From Ensifer sp. MPMI2T (GTDB lineage: Bacteria > Pseudomonadota > Alphaproteobacteria > Rhizobiales > Rhizobiaceae), in NCBI RefSeq assembly GCF_004827385.1, contig NZ_SRXN01000044.1, positions 1-45,602 of the forward strand: DNA of 45,602 nucleotides, read 5' to 3'. The notes beneath the pieces are model-generated. The model searched no databases, had not been told where the DNA came from, and worked only from the letters and a program-made list of their open reading frames with translations. This document shows positions 1-8,381 of this stretch, piece after piece. Both the position numbers and the translations under genes were made by a program. Every line of letters begins with the position of its first letter. Position 1 is the first letter of the stretch.

Positions 1-68
1 TTCGCGCCAGCCTCCTGCTCCTTCAGCACCGCAATAATCTGCTCTTCCGTAAATCTCTGCTTCTTCAT
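1..68 (-). CDS. IS3-family transposase OrfA, N-terminal fragment
   Basis: The visible 22 residues start MKKQRFTEEQIIAVLKEQEA, the typical beginning of the helix-turn-helix OrfA protein of IS3-family (IS407 group) elements. OrfA binds the element ends and is normally fused to OrfB by frameshifting to form the active transposase. Only the N-terminus is inside the window, so intactness cannot be judged. Confidence 0.8.
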   Translation of the reverse strand, partial: MKKQRFTEEQIIAVLKEQEAGA

Positions 69-131
69 GGGTCCGTCCTTAATCAGGCCGGACTCTAATC
101 CAATCTGGAGGAAATTACCCGTGGCAGGTCA
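1..131 (-). mobile_element. IS3-family element, 5' end (cut by window edge)
   Basis: The left edge holds the start of an IS3-family insertion sequence reading leftwards out of the window. The first ORF of the element begins at 68. About 50 bases upstream of it the reverse strand begins TGACCTGCCACGGG (131 to 118), which resembles the terminal inverted repeats of IS3/IS407-group elements, so the element probably ends at about 131. The other end and the target duplication are outside the window, so the exact boundary is not proven. Confidence 0.6.
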
Positions 132-593
132 GTAGGACCAAATGTAGCCGCGTGGATTTTCAGGCTCATGTACGTGTAGTGTATTTGCTTTCCATCGATC
201 AGCCTCCCTAGTGTCTTTACTATTCACAGGCTACTGTGAGAACTCGATCGCCTCAACTCCCCGTTACACTTGCAGGTTGAGTAACGGATGATCTTTCGGC
301 ATCACTTCAGAATGATTGTGAGGCATGAGGACGGCGATGTGATGCTGTCGCCCATGGTGATACGCTCAGAAAATAAACGTAAACTACAAACGCAACCTGT
401 TTCACTGAGACATCGGCGCCACTTAATGGCATACCCTTACTGAGGGAATGCGGCTAGGAAAGATAATTGGAGAATATTATAAAAGTGCATCTCGTGTAGA
501 ATAATATTCGAAGCATAAATAGATGGTGTAATTAATTTCCAAAAGAATCGATGTATGCCTAATTACAAAACAAACAATCCCACGATTAGAACT
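132..593. promoter_or_regulatory. AT-rich leader upstream of the virB cluster
   Basis: This gene-free stretch separates the IS3 element from virB1. The last 150 bases are clearly AT-rich compared with the genes, as expected for the promoter of a long operon. I looked for the VirG-binding vir box (rythnCAATTGnAAy). The best matches, around TAATTG at 466-471 and CACTTG at 267-272, keep only about 8 of 13 positions, so I do not call one. No RNA gene or ORF is convincing here. Confidence 0.35.
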
Positions 594-1649
594 ATGTTCA
601 TGAAGACCGTCGCGGTCTCGGCCGCAACTGTTTTTCAGGTGGGACAGGCAGACGTTGCCGCGACAGCGGTGTTTGAGCAAAACGACAGCGGAAAGCTCGT
701 CGAACTGAAGGATGGATTTGCGTCCGGCGCAGCGACGGATGCAAGCTCACGTTTGGCGCAGTCAAATTTGCGTGCTAGGCGCGAGGCTATGCCACCACGG
801 CGCACCCAGCATCGGTTCCACACGACGGACGAACGCCTGTACGTGAAACAAAACGATGCGCCGCTCGCAACGGCCACGGCAATCGCCGACACTGTAACGG
901 AATTCACCGACGCACCGGCTGATGACGCTGTCGAAGCGCAGGGTCGTCCTTTCCCTCCCCCCATGTCATCTGCTGGTGCGACCAGAGGTGCGCAAGGTTT
1001 TCTATCGGCGCGACTTCGCGCGCGCTCGCTCCCCAAGGCGCGGCACATGTCGAAAAGCCTAACCAGTGATCAGTGGGATATGTACTGGCTCGCCGCCGAT
1101 TTTGGACGGCGATTTGCCTCGAAGCCAGGCGTAGGCAAATCGAGCCTGGACGGAGCAATGTTCATTGATCTCTTCACCGCGATGATTCAGCGGGAGAGCA
1201 ATTTCAACCCACATGCGGTTTCCTCGGCTGGCGCGCGAGGTCTTGGTCAATTGATGCCAGGCACCGCGCGGGATCTTGGTGTCAAGGAGCCGTTTTCCGC
1301 GCGGCAAAATCTCGAAGGCGCCGCCACATACCTGACGGAAATGCTCAATGAGTTTGGCTCCTTAGAACTCGCCCTCGCTGCCTACAATGCTGGGCCTGGA
1401 GCTGTACGCAAATATGGCGGCATTCCGCCTTACCGAGAAACCCGGCAGTATGTGTCGGATATCCTCCACGCAGTCAGCGTTGAGCCGCACAATATCAAGC
1501 TTCAAATTGCGAGAGCGGGCAAGGAAACACCTCCCCACCTGCTTTCCCTTGTAGCGGATCCCGAGGACAATATCGTACCGGAACGCGCTTTCCCTGCCTT
1601 GCAGCCATCTGCGCTGGCCGGAGAGACGATGGCCCGGCAAAAGCAATGA
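594..1649 (+). CDS. virB1: VirB1, lytic transglycosylase of the T4SS
   Basis: VirB1 opens the peptidoglycan locally so that the type IV secretion apparatus can be assembled. The last 160 residues form an SLT-type lysozyme fold: QRESNFNP carries the catalytic glutamate, followed by GLGQLMPGTA and AYNAGPGAV, the three classic motifs of this family. The 180 residues before it are Ala/Thr-rich, longer than in Agrobacterium VirB1, and without a recognisable domain. No start has a strong ribosome site: ATG at 555, 594 and 600 are in frame, and I prefer 594 (or 600) because base composition changes to coding-like there and the protein then begins with a weak export signal. First gene of the virB series. 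Confidence 0.82.
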   Translation: MFMKTVAVSAATVFQVGQADVAATAVFEQNDSGKLVELKDGFASGAATDASSRLAQSNLRARREAMPPRRTQHRFHTTDERLYVKQNDAPLATATAIADTVTEFTDAPADDAVEAQGRPFPPPMSSAGATRGAQGFLSARLRARSLPKARHMSKSLTSDQWDMYWLAADFGRRFASKPGVGKSSLDGAMFIDLFTAMIQRESNFNPHAVSSAGARGLGQLMPGTARDLGVKEPFSARQNLEGAATYLTEMLNEFGSLELALAAYNAGPGAVRKYGGIPPYRETRQYVSDILHAVSVEPHNIKLQIARAGKETPPHLLSLVADPEDNIVPERAFPALQPSALAGETMARQKQ

Positions 1650-1785
1650 GGTACCAACAAAGATCACGCTTGAAAATACATCCTAGCGCAGACGGAACAC
1701 TCCATCGAGGCCTTCAGGATTCGAAAAGAAAAATCCGAAAGGCATTCACACCGGAAAATAGTAGCGAAAATTCCCAGAGGCGGCC

Positions 1786-2097
1786 ATGAAAGAGATCTTT
1801 TCTGACATTGATTGCAGCAAACTTTTGTCGATTGCCGCTAAGGCGGCTGTTATGAGCCTTATTTTTGCCACTCCGAGTGTCGCACAGGATTTCAGCGGTG
1901 TGCACTCATTCCTCGATACGATTGTACAAGCGATCACCGGCCCAATCGGTGTTTCGATCTCGGCTTTGGCTATTATCGCCGTCGGCTTCTCGTTCATGAC
2001 AGGTCGGATGGACTGGACCTTCGCAGTTTCTACCATTCTTGGTATTGCGATCGTCTTTGGCGGCGCGAGCTTCGTCCACAGCCTAACCCCACGGTGA
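1786..2097 (+). CDS. virB2: VirB2, T-pilus pilin precursor
   Basis: VirB2 is the pilin of the VirB/D4 T4SS. This 103-residue protein has a long signal sequence that ends at ATPSVAQ, close to the AQ cleavage region seen in Agrobacterium pro-pilin, followed by two hydrophobic helices (about residues 53-70 and 75-93) separated by a short polar loop with GRMDW. Size, helix arrangement and position between virB1 and virB3 all fit. Agrobacterium VirB2 is cyclised; whether this one is cannot be read from sequence. Confidence 0.88.
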   Translation: MKEIFSDIDCSKLLSIAAKAAVMSLIFATPSVAQDFSGVHSFLDTIVQAITGPIGVSISALAIIAVGFSFMTGRMDWTFAVSTILGIAIVFGGASFVHSLTPR

Positions 2098-2163
2098 TCT
2101 CATCCGGCGCAGCCGCTGTCTGGCGCGAGGAGCCTCGCGAATCGTTCAAAGGAGAGACAGGCC

Positions 2164-2445
2164 ATTCAACGTACAACACTTTTCATAGGCTTGACCCGAG
2201 AAGCTACCTTTGTCGGATTACCGATTATGTATCTGGTGGTCCTCATATCTGTCGTGATGCTCGGCTTCATCACCACCGGATCGTTCGTTTATCTGGTCAT
2301 CGTGGGTAGTACCGGCTACGGCGTATTGCGGGCTCTAGCCGCCTATGATCCCAAAATCATCAATGTCTTTATCGCGACCGTGCGAAGCACGCGAATGAGC
2401 CCGGCCCTATTGAAGGCCGAAGGCCTGGTGGTGTACAGTGCTTAA
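2164..2445 (+). CDS. virB3: VirB3, inner-membrane T4SS protein (probable ATT start)
   Basis: VirB3 is a small bitopic or polytopic inner-membrane protein that works with VirB4 in pilus assembly. The product keeps the family signature F-x-G-x-T-R-x-A-x5-G-x-P followed by two hydrophobic stretches. A TTG codon at 2191 could start translation, but it would cut off the conserved LFIG part. Between the virB2 stop (2095-2097, same frame) and 2191 there is no ATG, GTG or TTG; an AAGGAG sequence at 2148-2153 sits about ten bases before ATT at 2164. I therefore infer a rare ATT start, giving 93 residues. The end overlaps the GTG start of virB4 by 8 bases, implying translational coupling. Confidence 0.78.
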   Translation: MQRTTLFIGLTREATFVGLPIMYLVVLISVVMLGFITTGSFVYLVIVGSTGYGVLRALAAYDPKIINVFIATVRSTRMSPALLKAEGLVVYSA

Positions 2446-4759
2446 ATCACCCCCCAAAAGCGAACAACTCGCCAGCGAATTGCCATATCTCAGCATTGTG
2501 GACGATGCCACCCTGATGTTGCGGGATGGCGACCTAATGGGCGCTTTTGCCGTCGAAGGGGTCAGCGCTGACACGATCGACAAACGACAAACGATGGAGC
2601 TGAGTAGCGCCTTTTCGCGCTTCATTGCACAGCAGCACGGCGACGCTGGGTACTACGTCCATCGCATATCCGTTGAAACTCGGCCCACTATGCGGCCGGT
2701 CGAAGGAAATCCGTTCAGCCAGGAGATTGACCGGCGCTGGCGCGATTATCTTGAGACGATTGGACTGCGCGACCGCGTTACGATGGTCACGATCGTGATC
2801 CGGCCACCGAAAAAGCTGACCAAACTTGTCAACATGTTTGGCAAGAGGGATGCATACAGTCGCGAAGAGGTCGCCGCGCGCGCGGTCCGTCTTGATCAAA
2901 TGATCGCAACTTGCATGGTCAGCGTAAGTGAGGCAAAGCCTCGTCGGCTCACGGTCTCGGATGGTGAGTGGCTCAGCTTGTTGCGTACACTGATCGATGG
3001 ATCAAGTGGACTTCTCAACGCCGGCAAGAAGTTCGTCCCTGTCGCCGACCTCCTGGCAAATTCGACGATCACGTTCGGCGGCAAGGTCTTCGAATGTGAC
3101 AATCCGAATCCCGGACTCAAACGCTACGGCACCATCATATCGATAAAAGACTATCCGGCTGAGACCTATCCCGGCATCTTCGACAGGCTCAACCTACCGT
3201 ACGATATGGTGGTGTCGCATAGCTTTACACCGATTGATAACATCACAGCCCAACATAAGATTTCTCGTGTACAGAAGCAGATGAAGGCGGCAGAGGATGC
3301 GGCCCTCTCTCTGATGGCACAACTGGAAGAGGCTGAGGACGATGTCGCTTCCGGCCGCGTCGTCTTTGGCGACCATCATTGCAGCATCGCTGTATTCTGC
3401 GAAACTCGGGACGAGCTTGAGGCAGCCATGACCTACGTCACGCGCGCCATGCAAAACGCTGGTGCTGCAATCGTGCGCGAGAACTTCTCCGCCCGCGCCG
3501 TCTATTTCGCTCAGCATCCAGGGAATTTCAGCTACCGCACACGAGCGGCAATGATCTCCTCTCAGAACTTCGCAGAACTTTGCGCGATGCACGGCCTGCC
3601 CAAAGGCAACCCACCAGAGCGATGCCCTTGGGGCGACTGCGTGACAATCTTCCCGACGGCGAGCGACGAGACGTTCCGCTTCAACTTCCATTTGCCAGGC
3701 AAGCCAGGCCAGCGCACGGTCGGCCATACGCTAGTGCTTGGCCAAACCGGGTCGGGCAAGACGCTTGGTATTGCCTTTCTGCTTAGCCAGGCCCAACGGC
3801 TTGGCGCTCGCATTATCATCTTTGACAAGGACAACGGCTTCGAGATGGCGGTCCGCGCCATGGGTGGAACATATTCCTCCGTGCGTATGGGACTGGAAAC
3901 GGGCCTCAACCCTATGCATGCGGAGGCCGATAACCGCGGCGTAGCGTGGCTGTCCGATTGGATTGCGACATTGGCTAACAATGAGGGCCGCCGACTAAAT
4001 CCGGTGCAGGTTCAGGCACTCAACGATGCCGTTCGGGCCAATGCAACGGCTGACCCCCGCCTTCAGAATTTCCAACAGTTCCGCAGCCAGCTGCGTGCGA
4101 CTGACGATGATGGCGACCTTTATAACCGACTTGGTCGATGGGATGAGACTGGCCAGTTCGGCTGGCTGTTCGGCGGGAAGGGGGTCGATCCACTCTCTTT
4201 TGAGAGTCGGATCACCGCTTTTGACCTCACAGAAATTTTCGATAACTGCCCCATCCGCACAGCGTGGCTGAGCTACATCTTCCGACGCGTGGAACGGCTC
4301 GTGGAAGACGAGGCTCCAACTCTGCTGGTTCTTGATGAAGCTTGGAAACTGCTTGACGATTCGTATTTCGAACTGCGCCTCAAGGACTGGATGCTTACTA
4401 TGCGCAAGAAAAACGTTGCGGTCGTTCTCCTGACCCAGCGTGTGTCGCACATCACCAATAGCGCCGCCGGCGATGCCATACTGGAGAGCGCCGTCACCCG
4501 CCTGGTCTACCCAAGTTCCTACAACACCGAAGCCGAACTCACGCCACTTAACCTGACGCCGAGCGAATCCGCGTTCCTTCAGTCAAGCAACGTGGACAAC
4601 CATCTCGTGCTGTTGAAATCGGGTGCTGACAGCGTCGTTCTTGATTTCGCGCTTGGGGCGATCGGTAAGGGGATCGACATTTTGGGAGGCGGGCGCGGGG
4701 AAAAAGCGCCTGCTGGATGGCGTGACAGGCCAAACTTCCAAATGGAGATGCTTCAATGA
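2438..4759 (+). CDS. virB4: VirB4, T4SS assembly ATPase
   Basis: VirB4 is the largest ATPase of the T4SS and energises pilus biogenesis and substrate passage at the inner membrane. The 773-residue product has the CagE/TrbE/VirB4 N-terminal domain and a C-terminal RecA-like ATPase with Walker A GQTGSGKT at residues 435-442 and Walker B LLVLDEAW with D633-E634. A later TQRVSH segment fits the conserved glutamine motif. Length is normal for the family (about 790). It starts at GTG 2438 inside the end of virB3, and its stop overlaps the ATG of the following lipoprotein gene. Confidence 0.96.
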   Translation: MLKSPPKSEQLASELPYLSIVDDATLMLRDGDLMGAFAVEGVSADTIDKRQTMELSSAFSRFIAQQHGDAGYYVHRISVETRPTMRPVEGNPFSQEIDRRWRDYLETIGLRDRVTMVTIVIRPPKKLTKLVNMFGKRDAYSREEVAARAVRLDQMIATCMVSVSEAKPRRLTVSDGEWLSLLRTLIDGSSGLLNAGKKFVPVADLLANSTITFGGKVFECDNPNPGLKRYGTIISIKDYPAETYPGIFDRLNLPYDMVVSHSFTPIDNITAQHKISRVQKQMKAAEDAALSLMAQLEEAEDDVASGRVVFGDHHCSIAVFCETRDELEAAMTYVTRAMQNAGAAIVRENFSARAVYFAQHPGNFSYRTRAAMISSQNFAELCAMHGLPKGNPPERCPWGDCVTIFPTASDETFRFNFHLPGKPGQRTVGHTLVLGQTGSGKTLGIAFLLSQAQRLGARIIIFDKDNGFEMAVRAMGGTYSSVRMGLETGLNPMHAEADNRGVAWLSDWIATLANNEGRRLNPVQVQALNDAVRANATADPRLQNFQQFRSQLRATDDDGDLYNRLGRWDETGQFGWLFGGKGVDPLSFESRITAFDLTEIFDNCPIRTAWLSYIFRRVERLVEDEAPTLLVLDEAWKLLDDSYFELRLKDWMLTMRKKNVAVVLLTQRVSHITNSAAGDAILESAVTRLVYPSSYNTEAELTPLNLTPSESAFLQSSNVDNHLVLLKSGADSVVLDFALGAIGKGIDILGGGRGEKAPAGWRDRPNFQMEMLQ

Positions 4760-4893
4760 AGACGACCCTTATTTTTCTCCTATTGATCCTCGCTCCCCTT
4801 ACTGCCTGCCAATCGGTTCCCGCAATGCGGGAGAACAATTGCGTCTGCACTTGGGAATCGCTTGACCATCAAACCGAAGGAGTCGTCACATGA
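4756..4893 (+). CDS. virB7: Small lipoprotein, probable VirB7 equivalent
   Basis: This 45-residue ORF starts MKTTLIFLLLILAPLTAC, a signal peptide with an LTAC lipobox, so the mature protein would begin at Cys18 and be lipid-anchored in the outer membrane. Two further cysteines follow in NCVCTW; Agrobacterium VirB7 uses a cysteine to cross-link VirB9. Its ATG overlaps the virB4 stop (ATGA) and its own stop overlaps the virB5 ATG (ATGA), so it is very likely translated. In Agrobacterium virB7 lies between virB6 and virB8, so the location here is unusual. The VirB7 role is inferred from size, lipobox and context. Confidence 0.75.
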   Translation: MKTTLIFLLLILAPLTACQSVPAMRENNCVCTWESLDHQTEGVVT

Positions 4894-5702
4894 AAATCGT
4901 TTTGCTGTCTGCCGTTTTGCTTGCGGCCACGGGACCGCTGTTTGAGGGAAGTTACGCCCAAGAAACCCAGATCACGCCTGTACCCCTGCCCGCTCCTGAG
5001 TTCCCAAAGGCACCGGACGGCGCGCAGGCAAGCTTCGACGAGAATGCTGTCGAGTTGCTGACGTATATGGTTGAACTGTCCCGGCTGATAGGCGGTGGGA
5101 TCACCCAACTCTTTGCGTCCGCGCAGAGAGCTGAAAATCTGCTCACTCCGATCCGACATGCGGCTCAGGCGCAGCTTGCTGCCATATCAGGCCCAAAGCC
5201 GCTCCCGGTGAATAATGGCGAGGCAGACGTCGCGGCCCGTAAAGGAGGGCTAGGTCTGTGGGAAATGGCCAACGCCGCCTTGGAAGGCGAGACGGTTGGG
5301 CCTGGCGGCATTCAGACCGCGCTTACTGAATTTCGCAACCGCTACCGCTTGGACAACGCGTTTGCGATGCGCAGCGACGAACTCCCCGGCAAGGTTACTA
5401 TCGCCCATGCAACGGCTCAAGGCGCTGTCACCGCCTCGACCGCGGAGGATTCATACAAGCGCGCCAATGCCAGCATGGGTAGAATCAACGGCTATATCGC
5501 CGCGCTTGAAACCAGTAATGATTTGAAAACCAGTGTCGACATCAACACACGCGTGATGATCGAAGTCGCGCAGCAGCTCAACGAAACGCTGCGTACGGAA
5601 GCGGCGATCGCATCGGCGGCAGGATCGTACCTCATGACATTAGGCGCTGAAGCCGCCGAGCCGGATAGCATCTCCGATCTCCTAAGAAACTTTGACAGAT
5701 AA
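4890..5702 (+). CDS. virB5: VirB5, minor pilus component
   Basis: VirB5-family proteins sit at the pilus tip and contribute to host contact. The 270-residue product has a signal peptide ending SYAQ (about residue 24) and a long helical C-terminal half with the family pattern in which a YKRANASMGRINGYI stretch is followed by DLKTSVDINTRVMIEVAQQLNETL. It is somewhat longer than Agrobacterium VirB5 (220), with an extra linker around residues 70-120. The start overlaps the lipoprotein stop by four bases, and virB6 follows after 5 bases. Confidence 0.85.
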   Translation: MKIVLLSAVLLAATGPLFEGSYAQETQITPVPLPAPEFPKAPDGAQASFDENAVELLTYMVELSRLIGGGITQLFASAQRAENLLTPIRHAAQAQLAAISGPKPLPVNNGEADVAARKGGLGLWEMANAALEGETVGPGGIQTALTEFRNRYRLDNAFAMRSDELPGKVTIAHATAQGAVTASTAEDSYKRANASMGRINGYIAALETSNDLKTSVDINTRVMIEVAQQLNETLRTEAAIASAAGSYLMTLGAEAAEPDSISDLLRNFDR

Positions 5703-5707
5703 TCATC

Positions 5708-6769
5708 ATGGGCCTGATTTCAAAACTTGCCCAGTCCATCGACACTAGCCTTGTCAGTTATGTGCAGACGGTTTTCGTAGCAGTCGCTGACCCGGTCAGA
5801 ACGCTGCTCAGCGCTATGGCGCTGATAGCACTATTATTCATGGCGGTGAATCACTTAATTCAATTTCGAAGCGTAAATTACTCGATGTATTTACAATGGG
5901 GGTTGCGATATATACTTATCTATTCGTTCGCGACCATCTGGGTGAATTTCCAAGGCATTTATACTATTCTCGTAGAAGTGCCGGGTGACTACGCGGCGCT
6001 TATGTTGCGCGGGGTGGCCAATAGCATCCCAATGCATGCTTCCCATCTTATCGATCCTGCGCGGATAACCGACACCTACTCCGCAATGGACGAGTTCGCC
6101 CATGCAATTTTGCACATTAGCGCTGATTACCTTGATAACATTTCGCTCTTCAAGGTTGGCAAGTCAATCCGAAACGTTTTTATGGGTACGGTCATCCTGA
6201 TCATTGGCTTTTTTTTTACCGCCGCATCCGCTATTATCGTGCTGATCGGAAAAGTAGGGCTCGCAGTGTCGATCAGCTTGGCGCCTCTGGCCATCATCAT
6301 GCTGATGACGCCTCAAACGAAGCAGCATTTCGAGAGTTGGACGCGCTTCACGACTGGCTTCTTGCTTATCCCATTGCTCACGACCGCGCTGATGACCGTT
6401 GTGCTGCATCTCGCCGCCGAAATCCTTGCGACAACCAAGGGCTTCGAGTTCCCTATGGTCATGATCGCTGCAACAGTTCTCCTGTACATGATCCCGACTA
6501 TGGCAAGCACACTAGCCTCAGCATCGGTTGCCGCTGTCGGTGCTGGTGCAACGCTTGCTGCGGCCTCAACGGTTAGAGGTGTTGCATCGAAAGTTTACGA
6601 CGGCGCAAAAAAAATTCGAGACGCCGGGAGCGTGGCAAGCGCCGCACGTGCCGCCGGCGCTTCGCCGGCGGGGGTAGCATGGTCGGTGGCCAATGGGTGG
6701 TGCCAAAGCGCCCAAAGACGGCAGCAGCGTCGGGACGATCGTCTTGCTAACCGCATGATCGGACAATGA
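5708..6769 (+). CDS. virB6: VirB6, polytopic inner-membrane channel protein
   Basis: VirB6/TrbL proteins span the inner membrane several times and form part of the substrate path. This 353-residue product shows about six hydrophobic segments, roughly residues 15-60, 65-85, 155-180, 185-205, 220-240 and 255-275, with the conserved central region around VGLAVSISLAPLAIIMLM. The C-terminal 80 residues are Ala-rich and basic and probably cytoplasmic. Length is close to Agrobacterium VirB6 (295) with an extended tail. Confidence 0.9.
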   Translation: MGLISKLAQSIDTSLVSYVQTVFVAVADPVRTLLSAMALIALLFMAVNHLIQFRSVNYSMYLQWGLRYILIYSFATIWVNFQGIYTILVEVPGDYAALMLRGVANSIPMHASHLIDPARITDTYSAMDEFAHAILHISADYLDNISLFKVGKSIRNVFMGTVILIIGFFFTAASAIIVLIGKVGLAVSISLAPLAIIMLMTPQTKQHFESWTRFTTGFLLIPLLTTALMTVVLHLAAEILATTKGFEFPMVMIAATVLLYMIPTMASTLASASVAAVGAGATLAAASTVRGVASKVYDGAKKIRDAGSVASAARAAGASPAGVAWSVANGWCQSAQRRQQRRDDRLANRMIGQ

Positions 6770-6894
6770 TCGCCGAAACGGATGGCAGGGAATCTGCCGC
6801 CGGCAGTTCTTCCGGCGGCTCTTCCCGCTCAACAGCACCCGGTTCCTGTCTTCTCAACAGACTAATCGCTACCGCTGAGCCGCCATCGATGTGA
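6766..6894 (+). CDS. Small ORF in the usual virB7 position (doubtful)
   Basis: A 42-codon ORF starts at an ATG overlapping the virB6 stop (ATGA) and ends 25 bases before virB8. This is exactly where Agrobacterium has virB7. The product is Ser/Gly-rich, has a single cysteine in GSCLLNRL and no hydrophobic signal peptide, so it is not a credible lipoprotein as it stands. It may be a decayed virB7, a translational-coupling leader, or not a gene. Confidence 0.25.
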   Translation: MIAETDGRESAAGSSSGGSSRSTAPGSCLLNRLIATAEPPSM

Positions 6895-6919
6895 GGCGCA
6901 CCAGAATAAGGAGAGACGC

Positions 6920-7594
6920 GTGGCCGAACAAGCAACGCAGCACGCATTCGAAGACGAGCTTTTTTTCAGCCTTCGCGAGCAGCGCAATAACTGGGCGAAA
7001 ATCGCAGTTGGTGCCATAGCCGCGAGCGTTTTGTCGCTGGCAGCCCTGATCATCGTGCTGCCGCTCAAAGAAACCAAGCCCTATGTGGTGATGGTAGATA
7101 AGACCACTGGCGAGGCTGAAAAGATCGTCCAAGTGCGGCCTGCCTCCCTCGAACAGCAGGAGGCCGTACTTCAAGCGGAACTCGTTTCCTATGTCGTCGA
7201 CCGGGAAACCTACGATCCAGCCGATAACAGCATCCGCATTCCCGACGTCTTGGCGCGCTCATCCGAAAACGCTCAGCAAACTCTCACCCAAATCTGGCGC
7301 TCGGATTCGGCCCAATATCCGCCTACGGTCTACGGCAATGAGGTTCGAGTGCGTGTTACGGTTAAATCGATCTCCCTGACCCCTTCGGATCGGCGCAACA
7401 CAGCGGAACTCGCTCGTGTGCGCATCACCAAGCATCGCGAAGAAAAGGGCCGCGATACGGTCCAGCGCAGTTTTGTCGCCACAGTTGGCTACCAGTTCAA
7501 ACCGCAAGAAAACGCGACTTTGGAATCGGTTTGGAAAAATCCGCTGGGCTTCAGTGTCCTGTCTTACCGGATTGATGCGGAAACCGCCGACTAG
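6920..7594 (+). CDS. virB8: VirB8, periplasmic scaffold of the T4SS inner-membrane complex
   Basis: VirB8 nucleates assembly of the T4SS at the inner membrane. The 224-residue protein has a short cytoplasmic N-terminus, one transmembrane helix (about residues 31-52, VGAIAASVLSLAALIIVLPL) and a periplasmic NTF2-like domain with the family motif YGNEVRVRV. I choose the GTG at 6920 because AAGGAGAG lies at 6908-6915. Length is the family norm (237 in Agrobacterium). Confidence 0.95.
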   Translation: MAEQATQHAFEDELFFSLREQRNNWAKIAVGAIAASVLSLAALIIVLPLKETKPYVVMVDKTTGEAEKIVQVRPASLEQQEAVLQAELVSYVVDRETYDPADNSIRIPDVLARSSENAQQTLTQIWRSDSAQYPPTVYGNEVRVRVTVKSISLTPSDRRNTAELARVRITKHREEKGRDTVQRSFVATVGYQFKPQENATLESVWKNPLGFSVLSYRIDAETAD

Positions 7595-7610
7595 AAAGGT
7601 GCATGTAATT

Positions 7611-8381
7611 ATGGCGAATACAGTGCTCAAGATTCTGTGCTTTTCGTTAATTACAAGCGTGGCGTGGATAAAGCCGGTGTCGGCCGAGCAATCTCCTGTG
7701 GGGTTTGCGTCAGACGCACGGATCAAACGCTATGTCTATGACGAGAACAACGTCTATAGGCTCAACCTTTACTTGAAATCAGTTACAGCGCTCCAGTTCG
7801 CTGAGGGGGAGAATATCGAAGCGATTCTCATGGGAGACAGCGCATCCTGGGAGGTGATCAAGCTGAAGATGGGCAATGTCGTCAGCTTGAAACCCATTAT
7901 CGAGCAAGCGCTGACCAATATGACAATCTATACCGACCAGCGCGTTTACACGTTCGAGCTACGGTCAGTCGGCGAGATAAAGGCGGGCGTGAAGGCAGGA
8001 GCTGCCCAAGCGTTCCGGATCGTCTTCACTTATCCTGCCGAACCCAAGACGTTGGACAAGAGCCTTGCTCAAGGCGGACCAGTAAATAGCCGGTACATGG
8101 TCTCGGGTCATGCACAGTTTCGCCCGCTCGCGGTGACAGACAACACATTGCAGACGTCCTTCGTCCTGCCCAAGGGCGCACCCCGACCTGCAATTTTCAA
8201 GGTCGGCCATGACCGCGAGGAAAAGCTGGTCAATTCGCGCACCGACGGCGACCGGATCATCATTGACGGCACCAGCGACTATTGGGTGATGAGAATCGGC
8301 AATGACACTGTCTGCGTGAGCAAGGCAAGTGCCGTGCACTTGGCAAAACCAGGGAGGAAAGGATTGAGACGTGCCGGATAA
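7611..8381 (+). CDS. virB9: VirB9, outer-membrane core complex protein
   Basis: VirB9 forms the outer-membrane ring with VirB7 and VirB10. The frame is open from 7416, but the ATG at 7611 begins a proper signal peptide (MANTVLKILCFSLITSVAW, cleaved after VSAE region), lies 16 bases after the virB8 stop and gives a 256-residue protein. Conserved parts are SDARIKRYVYDENNVYRLN near the N-terminus and DGDRIIIDGTSDYWVMRIGN near the C-terminus, the typical beta-sandwich of CagX/VirB9. The end overlaps virB10 by 11 bases. Confidence 0.95.
   Translation: MANTVLKILCFSLITSVAWIKPVSAEQSPVGFASDARIKRYVYDENNVYRLNLYLKSVTALQFAEGENIEAILMGDSASWEVIKLKMGNVVSLKPIIEQALTNMTIYTDQRVYTFELRSVGEIKAGVKAGAAQAFRIVFTYPAEPKTLDKSLAQGGPVNSRYMVSGHAQFRPLAVTDNTLQTSFVLPKGAPRPAIFKVGHDREEKLVNSRTDGDRIIIDGTSDYWVMRIGNDTVCVSKASAVHLAKPGRKGLRRAG

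Noticed and set aside
132..593. A vir box for the virB cluster
   Set aside because: The best candidates match only about 8 of 13 consensus positions, which is near chance in AT-rich DNA.
477..680. Minus-strand ORF of 67 codons in the virB leader
   Set aside because: It overlaps the AT-rich promoter region and the start of virB1, has no ribosome site and no family resemblance.
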